Positions 8,045 to 15,298 are shown, counted from the first letter of the stretch. The stretch: DNA of 22,751 bases from RGIG8767 sp964487395 (GCA_964487395.1 CAZAQH010000032.1:1-22751); one strand, 5' to 3'. Notes: generated by a model from the sequence alone, not told the origin. A program made the numbers and translations.

Positions 8045-8087
8045 GGTAAAAAATCAGTAGTATTTTGCGGTAAAAAATAGTATATTT
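8045..8087 (+). repeat. Paired direct repeat in the rnf/yprB-like divergent intergenic region
   Basis: GGTAAAAAAT occurs at 8045-8054 and again at 8069-8078, exactly 24 bp apart, and the similarity continues on the right (CAGTAGTATTT versus AGTATATTT). The pair lies about 60-100 bp before rnfC and 47-80 bp before the divergent exonuclease gene. A weak + strand promoter may overlap it (TTGCGG at 8065-8070 with TAATAA at 8087-8092), but no convincing promoter could be settled. It may be a regulator site or simply part of AT-rich promoter DNA. Confidence 0.35.
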
Positions 8088-8145
8088 AATAAGTACATTG
8101 TAAAAACAAAGTGCGATTTCTTGAATACAGAAAGAGGGATTAACA

Positions 8146-9462
8146 ATGGCAAAATTGACGTTTACGGGAGGAATACATCCATATGACGGAAAAGACTTAT
8201 CAAAAGACAAGTCGATTAAGGATGTGTTGCCAAAGGGTGAACTGGTATATCCGTTGTCACAGCATATTGGTGCACCGGCAGTTCCCATTGTAAAAAAAGG
8301 TGATCATGTATTAAGAGGACAGAAAATAGCAGAGGCTGGAGGATTTGTTTCAGCACCGGTTTATGCGACTGTTTCCGGTACAGTAAAGAAAATTGATTTG
8401 CATCGTATTGTTACAGGTGATAATGTGATGAGCATTATTATTGATAACGATGATAAATACGAAGAGGTTTCTTATGAACCGGTTGAAGATTTGGATACAT
8501 TGTCAAAGGAAGAAATTATCAATCGAATTAAAGAAGCCGGAATTGTAGGAATGGGTGGTGCCGGTTTCCCGACACATGTAAAATTATCACCTAAGGAACC
8601 GGATAAGATTGAATACGTAATTGCAAACTGTGCAGAATGTGAACCGTATCTTACCTCTGATTATAGAAGAATGATAGAGGAACCACATAAGCTGATAGAA
8701 GGGCTTAAGATTTCTCTTAGGTTATTTGATAAGGCAAAAGGAATTCTTGCGGTAGAAGATAATAAGCACGATTGTATTGAAATATTAAAAGCATTGACGA
8801 AGGATGAACCAAGAATTCTGGTTAAAACCTTAAAAACAAAATATCCACAGGGATCGGAGAGACAATTAATATATGCTACTACCAAAAGAGCAATTAATTC
8901 TTCCATGCTTCCTTCGGATGTTAATTGTATTGTTAATAATGTTGACACGATTGTAGCTATTTATAATGCTGTAAAAGAAGGAAAACCATTAATGGAACGT
9001 ATTGTTACCGTTACAGGAGACGCAATACGTCATCCACAGAATTTCCGTGTACATATAGGTATGAGTTATGAGGAGTTAGTAAAGGAAGCAGGAGGATTTA
9101 AAAAACAGCCTGAAAAGATTGTATCAGGTGGACCAATGATGGGATTTGGTATGTTTGATTTAAATGTTCCTACTACGAAAACTGCATCAGCATTATTGTG
9201 TTTGACGAAAGATGAAGTGTCCAGAATGCAGCCGAGCGCATGTATCAATTGTGGTTTGTGCGTTAGTGTATGTCCGGGCAGGGTAGTGCCGAAGGTACTT
9301 GCTGATTATGCTGAAAATGGTAAAGAGGAAGAGTTTATAAAACATGATGGTATGGAATGTTGTGAATGTGGATGCTGTAGTTATGTATGTCCGGCAAAGC
9401 GCACATTAACACAATCGATAAAATCAATGCGAAAGATTGTTCTTTCAAAAAAGAAAAAATAA
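8146..9462 (+). CDS. rnfC: Rnf electron transport complex subunit C
   Basis: 438 residues. Peripheral subunit of the ion-pumping ferredoxin:NAD+ oxidoreductase and, by family knowledge, the NADH/NAD+ interaction site. Seen in order: an N-terminal barrel-sandwich-like region with DHVLRGQKIAEA at about 53-64, a glycine-rich nucleotide/flavin motif GIVGMGGAGFPTHVKL at 132-147, NCAECEPYLTSDYR at 161-174, and two C-terminal [4Fe-4S] sites, C366-x2-C369-x2-C372-x3-CP and C405-x2-C408-x2-C411-x3-CP. Length is typical of clostridial RnfC; the long repeat tail of the proteobacterial proteins is absent. AGAGGG lies upstream of ATG 8146. It is the first gene of a complete six-gene cluster, with rnfD 13 bases after it. 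Confidence 0.97.
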   Translation: MAKLTFTGGIHPYDGKDLSKDKSIKDVLPKGELVYPLSQHIGAPAVPIVKKGDHVLRGQKIAEAGGFVSAPVYATVSGTVKKIDLHRIVTGDNVMSIIIDNDDKYEEVSYEPVEDLDTLSKEEIINRIKEAGIVGMGGAGFPTHVKLSPKEPDKIEYVIANCAECEPYLTSDYRRMIEEPHKLIEGLKISLRLFDKAKGILAVEDNKHDCIEILKALTKDEPRILVKTLKTKYPQGSERQLIYATTKRAINSSMLPSDVNCIVNNVDTIVAIYNAVKEGKPLMERIVTVTGDAIRHPQNFRVHIGMSYEELVKEAGGFKKQPEKIVSGGPMMGFGMFDLNVPTTKTASALLCLTKDEVSRMQPSACINCGLCVSVCPGRVVPKVLADYAENGKEEEFIKHDGMECCECGCCSYVCPAKRTLTQSIKSMRKIVLSKKKK

Positions 9463-9475
9463 AGGAGTTTGAGCA

Positions 9476-10408
9476 ATGAGTGACTTGATGAAAGTTTCAT
9501 CTAATCCACATATCAGATCGAAAGTCAGTACCAGTAAGATTATGCTTGCAGTTGTAATTGCCTTACTTCCTACGACTATATTCGGTGTAATGAATTTTGG
9601 ATTATGTGCATTAAATTTAATTATTATTACGGTAGCAAGTACCGTTTTAACGGAATTAATTTACGAACTATGTATGAAAAAGAAAGTAACAATCAGTGAT
9701 TTTTCTGCTGTTGTTACAGGTTTGTTGTTAGCATTAAACCTTCCACCCAAAGCCCCCTGGTGGGTTGGAGTTGTTGGAGGTGTTTTTGCTATTTTGGTTG
9801 TAAAAATGCTATTTGGCGGATTGGGACAGAATTTCATGAATCCTGCCCTGGCAGCCAGATGTTTTCTGCTAATTTCATTTCCGGCAATCATGACGAATTT
9901 TGATTGTGATGTATATACAGGAGCAACACCTCTTGCAAGCCTTAAAATGGGAGAGAGTGTTAATGTATATGATATGGTTATTGGTAAGACGGCAGGTACA
10001 ATCGGTGAAACATCAATGGTTGCGATTGTAATTGGTGCATGTTTCCTGTTGCTGCTTGGAATTATTGATTTGAAAATACCGGGAACTTATATTGTTTCCT
10101 TTGTTATTTTCATTTCCATTTTTGGTGGTCATGGATTTAGCACATCTTATGTTTCAGCTCAATTAGCCGGTGGCGGTTTGATGCTTGGCGCATTTTTTAT
10201 GGCAACGGATTATGTGACGAGACCAATCACAAAAATAGGCCAGATCCTTTACGGTATTTTACTTGGAGTTTTAACCGGTATCTTCCGTATATTTGGGGCA
10301 GGCGCAGAAGGCGTTTCTTATGCAATTATTCTTGGTAATTTATTGGTTCCTTTGATTGAAAAAATAACGTTTCCAAGACCATTCGGTAAAGGAGGCGAGC
10401 GCTTATGA
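9476..10408 (+). CDS. rnfD: Rnf electron transport complex subunit D
   Basis: 310 residues. Integral membrane flavoprotein subunit of Rnf, homologous to NqrB. Multiple hydrophobic helices are seen from about residue 22 onward. Family motifs: NPHIRSKVSTSKIML at the start, GLGQNFMNPALAARCF at about 115-130, the covalent-FMN context YTGATPLASLK with Thr151, and FMATDYVTRPIT at about 241-252. AAAGGAG precedes ATG 9476. The last codons overlap the rnfG start (ATGA at 10405-10408), so D and G are translationally coupled. Confidence 0.97.
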   Translation: MSDLMKVSSNPHIRSKVSTSKIMLAVVIALLPTTIFGVMNFGLCALNLIIITVASTVLTELIYELCMKKKVTISDFSAVVTGLLLALNLPPKAPWWVGVVGGVFAILVVKMLFGGLGQNFMNPALAARCFLLISFPAIMTNFDCDVYTGATPLASLKMGESVNVYDMVIGKTAGTIGETSMVAIVIGACFLLLLGIIDLKIPGTYIVSFVIFISIFGGHGFSTSYVSAQLAGGGLMLGAFFMATDYVTRPITKIGQILYGILLGVLTGIFRIFGAGAEGVSYAIILGNLLVPLIEKITFPRPFGKGGERL

Positions 10409-11019
10409 AAACTATGATTAAAAATGCTGCCATCCTTTTTGCAATCACTTTAATTGCCGGTTTTGTATTGGGATTTGTTTATCAGAATACAAAAGGATTA
10501 ATTGCTGAAAGGGAAGCCTTGGACAAAAAGAATGCCTGCATGGAGGTGTTTAAGGAAGCAAAAGATTTTAAGGCAGTTCCAGACTTTTTCACACAGGATA
10601 TACGAGATGATTTTAATCAAAACGGATATGAAAATGAAACAATTGATGAATTAGTAGAAGCAGTTGATGAAAAGGGCAATACACTGGGTTATGTTTTCAC
10701 AATTACAACTTCACAGGGGTATGCAGGTGATATTCAATTTACACTTGGTATTAAAAATGACGGTACGGTGAATGGAATATCTCTACTGGCAATCAATGAA
10801 ACAGCAGGACTTGGAATGCAGGCAGAAGATGTATTGAAGCCACAGTTTGCAAATAAAAACGTTGAGTTGTTTGAATATACAAAAAATGGTTCAACGACAG
10901 ATAATCAGATTGATGCAATTAGTGGTGCTACCATAACGACTAATGCAATTACATCAGGAGTGAATTCGGGACTGTATTATTTCCGGACTGTTTTGGGAGG
11001 AGGTAATGCAGATGAATAA
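10405..11019 (+). CDS. rnfG: Rnf electron transport complex subunit G
   Basis: 204 residues. One N-terminal membrane helix (about 7-27) anchors an extracytoplasmic FMN-binding domain. The flavinylation motif SGATITT lies at 173-179, with the attached FMN expected on the Thr after the variable residue (T178). GYAGDIQFTLGI and ETAGLGMQ are typical RnfG/NqrC segments. It transfers electrons across the membrane within Rnf and needs the ApbE flavin transferase, which is not in this window. It overlaps rnfD by 4 bases at the start and rnfE by 8 bases at the end; the GGGAGGAGG for rnfE lies inside its last codons. Confidence 0.97.
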   Translation: MKTMIKNAAILFAITLIAGFVLGFVYQNTKGLIAEREALDKKNACMEVFKEAKDFKAVPDFFTQDIRDDFNQNGYENETIDELVEAVDEKGNTLGYVFTITTSQGYAGDIQFTLGIKNDGTVNGISLLAINETAGLGMQAEDVLKPQFANKNVELFEYTKNGSTTDNQIDAISGATITTNAITSGVNSGLYYFRTVLGGGNADE

Positions 11020-11809
11020 GGCTTGTGAACGTTTATATAACGGTATTATAAAAGAAAATCCAACGCTTGTTTTAATGCTTGGGATGTGTCCGACACTTGC
11101 TGTAACGACATCGGCAATTAACGGACTTGGTATGGGTCTCACTACCATGGTAGTGCTTGCCTTAAGCAATGTTATTATTTCACTTTTAAGAAAGATAATA
11201 CCTGATAAAATCAGAATTCCTGCATTTATCGTAATTATTGCTTCGTTTGTTACCATATTGCAGTTGCTTTTACAGGCATATTTGCCGGATTTGTATACAT
11301 CACTTGGAATATACATTCCGCTTATTGTAGTTAACTGTATTATCCTTGGCAGAGCAGAAGCATATGCTTATAAGAATCCGGTACTTCCATCTTTGTTTGA
11401 TGGACTTGGTATGGGCTTGGGCTTTTCTATTGCACTTACCTGTATTGGTCTGATCAGAGAATTTCTTGGTGGTGGTACATTATTTGGAACGGATATTGAT
11501 ACTTGTATTCGCATGTTCTTCCAGTTATTTGGTGGAGCAGAAAAACTGGGTATTACATTGAAGCCATGTGGCTTTGTTCCAATCAGTATTTTCAAAATGG
11601 CACCGGGAGCATTTTTTGTACTTGCTGTATTAACAGCAATTCAAAATAAGGCAAAGATACGTGGTGCTAAAAAAGGCAAAGATGTCTCTAAAATTCAATC
11701 CGGATGTGGTAATGATTGCTTGAATTGTTCACAGGATGGATGTGAAAAACGATTTTTTGATACAACAATAGATGATGAAAATGAAGAAAAAAAGGAGGAA
11801 AATGAATAA
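11012..11809 (+). CDS. rnfE: Rnf electron transport complex subunit E with cysteine-rich C-terminal tail
   Basis: 265 residues from ATG 11012. ATG 11006 is in frame two codons earlier, but spacing from AGGAGG (10998-11003) favours 11012. Membrane subunit homologous to NqrD. Cys26 (GMCPTLAVT) and Cys109 (VNCIILGR) are the positions that, with two RnfA cysteines, hold an intramembrane [2Fe-2S] cluster in characterised Rnf/Nqr complexes. The membrane core ends near 212. The extra tail, about 213-265, is basic, then carries C232-x3-C236-x2-C239-x4-C244, and ends in an acidic stretch. The tail makes it longer than the classical RnfE and looks like a metal- or cluster-binding appendage; whether it is widespread in this lineage I cannot check. 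The stop overlaps the rnfA start (TAATG). Confidence 0.95.
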   Translation: MNKACERLYNGIIKENPTLVLMLGMCPTLAVTTSAINGLGMGLTTMVVLALSNVIISLLRKIIPDKIRIPAFIVIIASFVTILQLLLQAYLPDLYTSLGIYIPLIVVNCIILGRAEAYAYKNPVLPSLFDGLGMGLGFSIALTCIGLIREFLGGGTLFGTDIDTCIRMFFQLFGGAEKLGITLKPCGFVPISIFKMAPGAFFVLAVLTAIQNKAKIRGAKKGKDVSKIQSGCGNDCLNCSQDGCEKRFFDTTIDDENEEKKEENE

Positions 11810-12393
11810 TGTCAGATGTAAAAGATTTACTCATTATTTTAATTAGCTCCTCTTTGGTAAGCAATGTAGTATTAAGCCAGTTTTTGGGGCTTTGTCCTTT
11901 CTTAGGTGTTTCAAAAAAGATTGAAACAGCTGCTGGAATGGGAACTGCTGTTATTTTTGTTATTACACTTTCAAGTGTAGTAACTGGATGTATCTACAAA
12001 TTCCTGTTAGTTCCTTATGATTTGGCATATTTGCAAACGATAGTATTTATTCTGGTTATTGCGGCACTTGTACAGTTTGTTGAGATGTTTTTAAAACGTT
12101 ATATGGATGGTTTATATAAGGCACTTGGTGTATACCTTCCGCTTATTACTACTAACTGCGCAGTACTTGGTGTGGCATTAACAAATGTTCAGAAGGAATA
12201 TGGTATTTTACAGGGTACAGTAAATGGATTTGCAACAGCTGTCGGTTTTACGATTTCTATTGTAATATTGGCAGGATTGCGTGAAAAAATGGAATTAAAT
12301 GATGTTCCAGAAGCTTTCAAGGGAATGCCGATTGTTTTGATAACTGCAGGATTAATGGCAATTGCATTTTGCGGATTCTCAGGATTATTATAG
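11809..12393 (+). CDS. rnfA: Rnf electron transport complex subunit A
   Basis: 194 residues, normal length, homologous to NqrE. Six hydrophobic helices are expected. C29 (LGLCPFLGVS) and C117 (TNCAVLGVAL) are the cluster ligands that pair with RnfE. The start overlaps the rnfE stop by one base (TAATG), with AAAGGAGG upstream within the rnfE tail codons. rnfB begins 15 bases after the stop. Confidence 0.97.
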   Translation: MSDVKDLLIILISSSLVSNVVLSQFLGLCPFLGVSKKIETAAGMGTAVIFVITLSSVVTGCIYKFLLVPYDLAYLQTIVFILVIAALVQFVEMFLKRYMDGLYKALGVYLPLITTNCAVLGVALTNVQKEYGILQGTVNGFATAVGFTISIVILAGLREKMELNDVPEAFKGMPIVLITAGLMAIAFCGFSGLL

Positions 12394-12408
12394 AAGGGCG
12401 GTATATTT

Positions 12409-13227
12409 ATGATAACAGGAGTATTGATGGCAACGGCTGTTATTGGTTGTGTAGGATTGTTTATAGGATTATTTCTTGGAGTGGCAGCAATAAAATTTAA
12501 AGTGACAGTAAATCCCAAGGAAGAAGAAGTGTTAAATGTACTCCCGGGTAACAATTGCGGAGGATGCGGATTTGCAGGATGTTCTGCACTTGCACATGCA
12601 ATAGCAGAGAAGGAAGCACCTGTAAATGCCTGCCCTGTTGGTGGCGAGCCTGTTGGAAAACAGATTGCGGAAATTATGGGTGTGGAAGAAGAACAAAGCG
12701 AGCGAAAAGTTGCATTTGTTAAATGTCAGGGCGACTGTGACAAGACACATTTAGATTATGAATATACAGGGATAGAAGATTGTGGTATGTTATCATTTGT
12801 GCCAAATGGAGGTCCTAAATCCTGTAATCATGGATGCCTTGGCTATGGTAATTGTGTAAAGGCGTGTATGTTTGATGCGATACATATTGAGAATGGAATT
12901 GCTGTAGTGGATATGGATGCATGTAAAGCATGTGGTAAATGTGTAGAGGCTTGTCCTAAGCATTTAATAGAACTTGTACCATATGAGGCTAAATACTTAG
13001 TCGCATGCAGTTCAAAGGACAAAGGACCTGTTACGATGAAAGCCTGTGATGCGGGATGTATCAGCTGTCAGTTATGTAAGAAAAATTGTCCGGCCGATGC
13101 AATTGTGATAGAGGATTTCCATGCTAAAATTGATTATGAAAAGTGTATGGAATGTGGAACTTGCGTAGATAAATGTCCTAAAAATGCAATCATTACAAGA
13201 AACGAAGATACAAAGAGCGAAGAGTAA
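12409..13227 (+). CDS. rnfB: Rnf electron transport complex subunit B (multi-cluster ferredoxin-like)
   Basis: 272 residues. By family knowledge, the entry point for electrons from reduced ferredoxin. An N-terminal membrane helix (about 5-28) is followed by a [4Fe-4S] domain with C50, C53, C58 and C75 (NNCGGCGFAGC ... ACPVGG). Four ferredoxin-type Cys quartets follow: C139/143/149/153, C172/175/178/182, C217/220/223/227 and C246/249/252/256. The region between (KVAFVKCQGDC) is typical of RnfB. Proteobacterial RnfB is shorter with two ferredoxin quartets, so this is the extended clostridial/acetogen form. AAGGGCGG precedes ATG 12409. This completes the C-D-G-E-A-B order of clostridial Rnf operons. 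The next gene starts 22 bases later with no terminator between. Confidence 0.97.
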   Translation: MITGVLMATAVIGCVGLFIGLFLGVAAIKFKVTVNPKEEEVLNVLPGNNCGGCGFAGCSALAHAIAEKEAPVNACPVGGEPVGKQIAEIMGVEEEQSERKVAFVKCQGDCDKTHLDYEYTGIEDCGMLSFVPNGGPKSCNHGCLGYGNCVKACMFDAIHIENGIAVVDMDACKACGKCVEACPKHLIELVPYEAKYLVACSSKDKGPVTMKACDAGCISCQLCKKNCPADAIVIEDFHAKIDYEKCMECGTCVDKCPKNAIITRNEDTKSEE

Positions 13228-13249
13228 TTGAAACACAAGAGGTATAAAA

Positions 13250-14344
13250 ATGAGACAGACAGACGATTTTGAAGATAAAAGCGGCGGAATGCCTATTATG
13301 TATATGGCTCTTGGAGTTTCCTTTTTTGTACTTTTGATTATGGGTATTGTTATTGCTGCAAATAAGCAGGAACGTGGTAACAGGGCAGCATTTATGGAAT
13401 CCACATCTGAAGAAAAAAGTCATGATGATATGGAAGAAGAATCGTATGCAGTGACATACGGAAAGATTACAGCTGATGATTTAGATATTTGGGATATGTA
13501 TCCGGAGACAGAAGAGACTGAGGAAGAAGAGACCAAAAAGAAGGAAGAAGAGGAAACAACTGAATCCACAGAAGAAAGTATGGATGATGGAAAACACGTT
13601 AAAATCACATATAGTGATGGCTCAAGCGAATGGGTGACTATTAATCCTTACCAGGAAAAAAATACATATGATTTTACCAATCTGGTTTCAAATGATGGAA
13701 AATTAAAATATTATTCTGACGGAAAGAAAATTTCCTTTTTGGGTGTAGATGTTTCGAGATATCAAAAAGATATCGATTTTGCGACATTAAAAGACAGCGG
13801 AGTTGAATATGTTATGATTCGTCTTGGAGCAAGAGGATATAAGACAGGTGCCTTGCAGCTTGATGAGTATTTCATTAATAATATTGATAAGGCAACAGAG
13901 GCAGGACTTGATATCGGTATATACTTCTATTCACAGGCTATGTCTGCACAAGAAGCAGTTGAGGAAGCCAATCTTGTTATTGATAATTTAAAAGAACGAA
14001 AAATAACATATCCGATTGCTTTTGATATGGAATTTGTGGAGAATGATCAGGCAAGAGTAGAAACATTGACTAGAGATGAACGGACAGCAATTACGCAGGC
14101 TTTTCTAAAACGAATAGAAGAAGCGGGGTATATTCCTATGATTTATGGTAATAAGGAATGGCTGATTAAGAGAATTGATCTCTCAAAATTAACTAATTAT
14201 TGTGTCTGGCTATCAGAGGAAGCAGATATACCGGATTATCCATATCAATATGAAATGTGGCAATATACTAAGCAGGGAACGATAGATGGAATTGAAGGAT
14301 TTGCTGATTTAAATATTAGTTTTGTAGATTATTCAGCGCGGTAA
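13250..14344 (+). CDS. Membrane-anchored GH25 family lysozyme
   Basis: 364 residues. A short cytoplasmic N-terminus and one membrane helix at about 15-37 make it a signal-anchored, outward-facing enzyme. A Glu/Thr/Lys-rich linker (about 84-112) is followed by a short domain and then the GH25 muramidase barrel from about 160. Catalytic-site features: GVDVSRYQ with D167, AFDMEF with D259 and E261, and the closing WQYT (337-340) and ADLN. It should cleave the MurNAc-GlcNAc bond in peptidoglycan. AAGAGG lies upstream of ATG 13250. The 22-bp gap after rnfB and lack of a terminator suggest it is read with the Rnf operon. Its last 16 bases overlap the convergent AP2-like gene. Confidence 0.93.
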   Translation: MRQTDDFEDKSGGMPIMYMALGVSFFVLLIMGIVIAANKQERGNRAAFMESTSEEKSHDDMEEESYAVTYGKITADDLDIWDMYPETEETEEEETKKKEEEETTESTEESMDDGKHVKITYSDGSSEWVTINPYQEKNTYDFTNLVSNDGKLKYYSDGKKISFLGVDVSRYQKDIDFATLKDSGVEYVMIRLGARGYKTGALQLDEYFINNIDKATEAGLDIGIYFYSQAMSAQEAVEEANLVIDNLKERKITYPIAFDMEFVENDQARVETLTRDERTAITQAFLKRIEEAGYIPMIYGNKEWLIKRIDLSKLTNYCVWLSEEADIPDYPYQYEMWQYTKQGTIDGIEGFADLNISFVDYSAR

Positions 14345-15135
14345 TTTCTTATTTTTTCGGGTATTTTAATTTCAGAGTAAATTTCAGCATACACAGAAGG
14401 AGAGATTCCTTCTGTGTAATTTTGTTTAAACTGTTTTTTAATACCGTTTTTTAACACAACATCAATTGCTTTATTATAGGCAATGGCTGCATGAATAGAA
14501 TCTTCATAGTATCCAATGATAAAATCACCATTTAAGTGGATACGAGCCTGGAAACTTGGCTTTTTTTTATGCTTTATGAGGCGCACACCATTATAGGTGT
14601 TAACAATATGAATATTTTCATAACGAAAATCCAAAGGATCGTTATTAATAAAAACGTAGTCTTTTCCAAGAATTCCGTAATTTTTTATTCCATAGCGACC
14701 AAGAATCGTTATTTGCATACCATAATCCGATACAAATAAATGACCACCGCGCTGCATAATTTTATGCGATGAATAATAAAATAAGTCATCAATTGAAAAT
14801 TTCAATTCCTGATGCAGGGAAAGATAATATGAAAAATATTTTTTGCGGATATATATTGGAGTTGGGAAATAAAGATTATTATCGCGAAAGTTAATCAGAA
14901 CTACCCATTTTTCGAAGGACAGGAAATGGGAAGTTGAATAATTAAATATAGATATATGGTTATCAGAAGTAATATTGACAGCCTCTAAATATGCCTTATG
15001 AGCAGCAAGAGGAGAACTAAAACTACCAAGAGAAATATGTTTATTATGAAATGTAAAAGATGAACGGTAATATGGCGTACCGTCTTTTTTTTGTGCACAA
15101 AAAACGCCGGCGTATTTTATCTCTTCTGAATTCAT
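14329..15135 (-). CDS. AP2-like domain protein with degenerate HNH core
   Basis: 268 residues. Residues about 7-52 (YAGVFCAQ ... SLGSFSSPLAAHKAYLEA) and about 180-232 (TYNGVRL ... FIIGYYEDSIHAAIAYNKAI) both resemble the AP2 DNA-binding fold: Y-x-GV, a beta hairpin, then G-x-(F/Y) and an AA-x-A(Y) helix. Between them, NNDPLDFRYENIHIVN at 164-179 resembles the HNH_3 pattern H-x-NGDPLDNR-x-ENL, but the expected His is F162 and the Asn is F170. So it resembles an HNH homing nuclease that has lost catalysis and kept two DNA-binding modules. A minus-strand promoter is visible at 15149-15178. No mobile-element genes surround it. Function is inferred only; a transcription factor is the most natural guess. 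Confidence 0.72.
   Translation of the reverse strand: MNSEEIKYAGVFCAQKKDGTPYYRSSFTFHNKHISLGSFSSPLAAHKAYLEAVNITSDNHISIFNYSTSHFLSFEKWVVLINFRDNNLYFPTPIYIRKKYFSYYLSLHQELKFSIDDLFYYSSHKIMQRGGHLFVSDYGMQITILGRYGIKNYGILGKDYVFINNDPLDFRYENIHIVNTYNGVRLIKHKKKPSFQARIHLNGDFIIGYYEDSIHAAIAYNKAIDVVLKNGIKKQFKQNYTEGISPSVYAEIYSEIKIPEKIRNYRAE
14391..14424 (+). terminator. Hairpin terminator for the rnf/GH25 transcript, lying inside the AP2-like gene
   Basis: A perfect 11-bp stem ACACAGAAGGA / TCCTTCTGTGT (14391-14401 with 14407-14417), loop GAGAT, followed by AATTTTG. It lies 47 bases after the GH25 stop in the correct direction to end that transcript. The T run is short, so efficiency is uncertain. On the other strand it is coding sequence for the C-terminal part of the AP2-like protein. 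Confidence 0.65.
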
Positions 15136-15148
15136 GTTTTTTCCTCAA

Positions 15149-15178
15149 ATTATAAGTTTTCTTGTTTAAGTATATCAA
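15149..15178 (-). promoter_or_regulatory. Promoter of the AP2-like gene (minus strand)
   Basis: Read on the minus strand: TTGATA (15173-15178), 18-bp spacer, perfect TATAAT (15149-15154). The -10 box ends only 13 bases before the ATG at 15135, so the predicted leader is very short and the TGAGG before the start would be near the transcript 5' end. Confidence 0.6.
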
Positions 15179-15215
15179 AATAAGGAGGGGAAAACAAATT
15201 TTAGAAATATTTTTA

Positions 15216-15276
15216 ACAGTAACTGTATAAAATATTAAAGAAATATTACAAAAGTGAAACGATTTCATTTCACTTT
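15216..15276 (+). promoter_or_regulatory. Promoter region of the SleB-like gene with two operator-like palindromes
   Basis: ACAGT-A-ACTGT (15216-15226) is an 11-bp palindrome running into a -10-like TATAAA (15226-15231); no clear -35 is seen. Downstream, AAAGTGAAA (15251-15259) and TTTCACTTT (15268-15276) are perfect 9-bp inverted arms 8 bases apart, and a nested TGAAA-CGA-TTTCA (15254-15266) overlaps them. Both are positioned to bind dimeric regulators or, for the second, to form a leader hairpin before the ribosome binding site. Confidence 0.45.
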
Positions 15277-15298
15277 ACTAAAAGGAAAAGAGGTAATT

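Noticed and set aside
13072..13608. Minus-strand open frames across the rnfB end and GH25 start
   Set aside because: Ser/Val- and Cys/Phe-rich translations are typical antisense shadows of acidic coding sequence; both plus-strand genes are clear.
14536..14739. Plus-strand 67-codon open frame inside the AP2-like gene
   Set aside because: It has no ribosome binding site and its composition is that of a reverse-strand shadow of the AP2-like coding sequence.
15181..15190. Strong Shine-Dalgarno-like TAAGGAGGGG on the plus strand
   Set aside because: No ATG, GTG or TTG follows at a usable distance and the frame closes soon; it lies in the promoter region of the divergent AP2-like gene.
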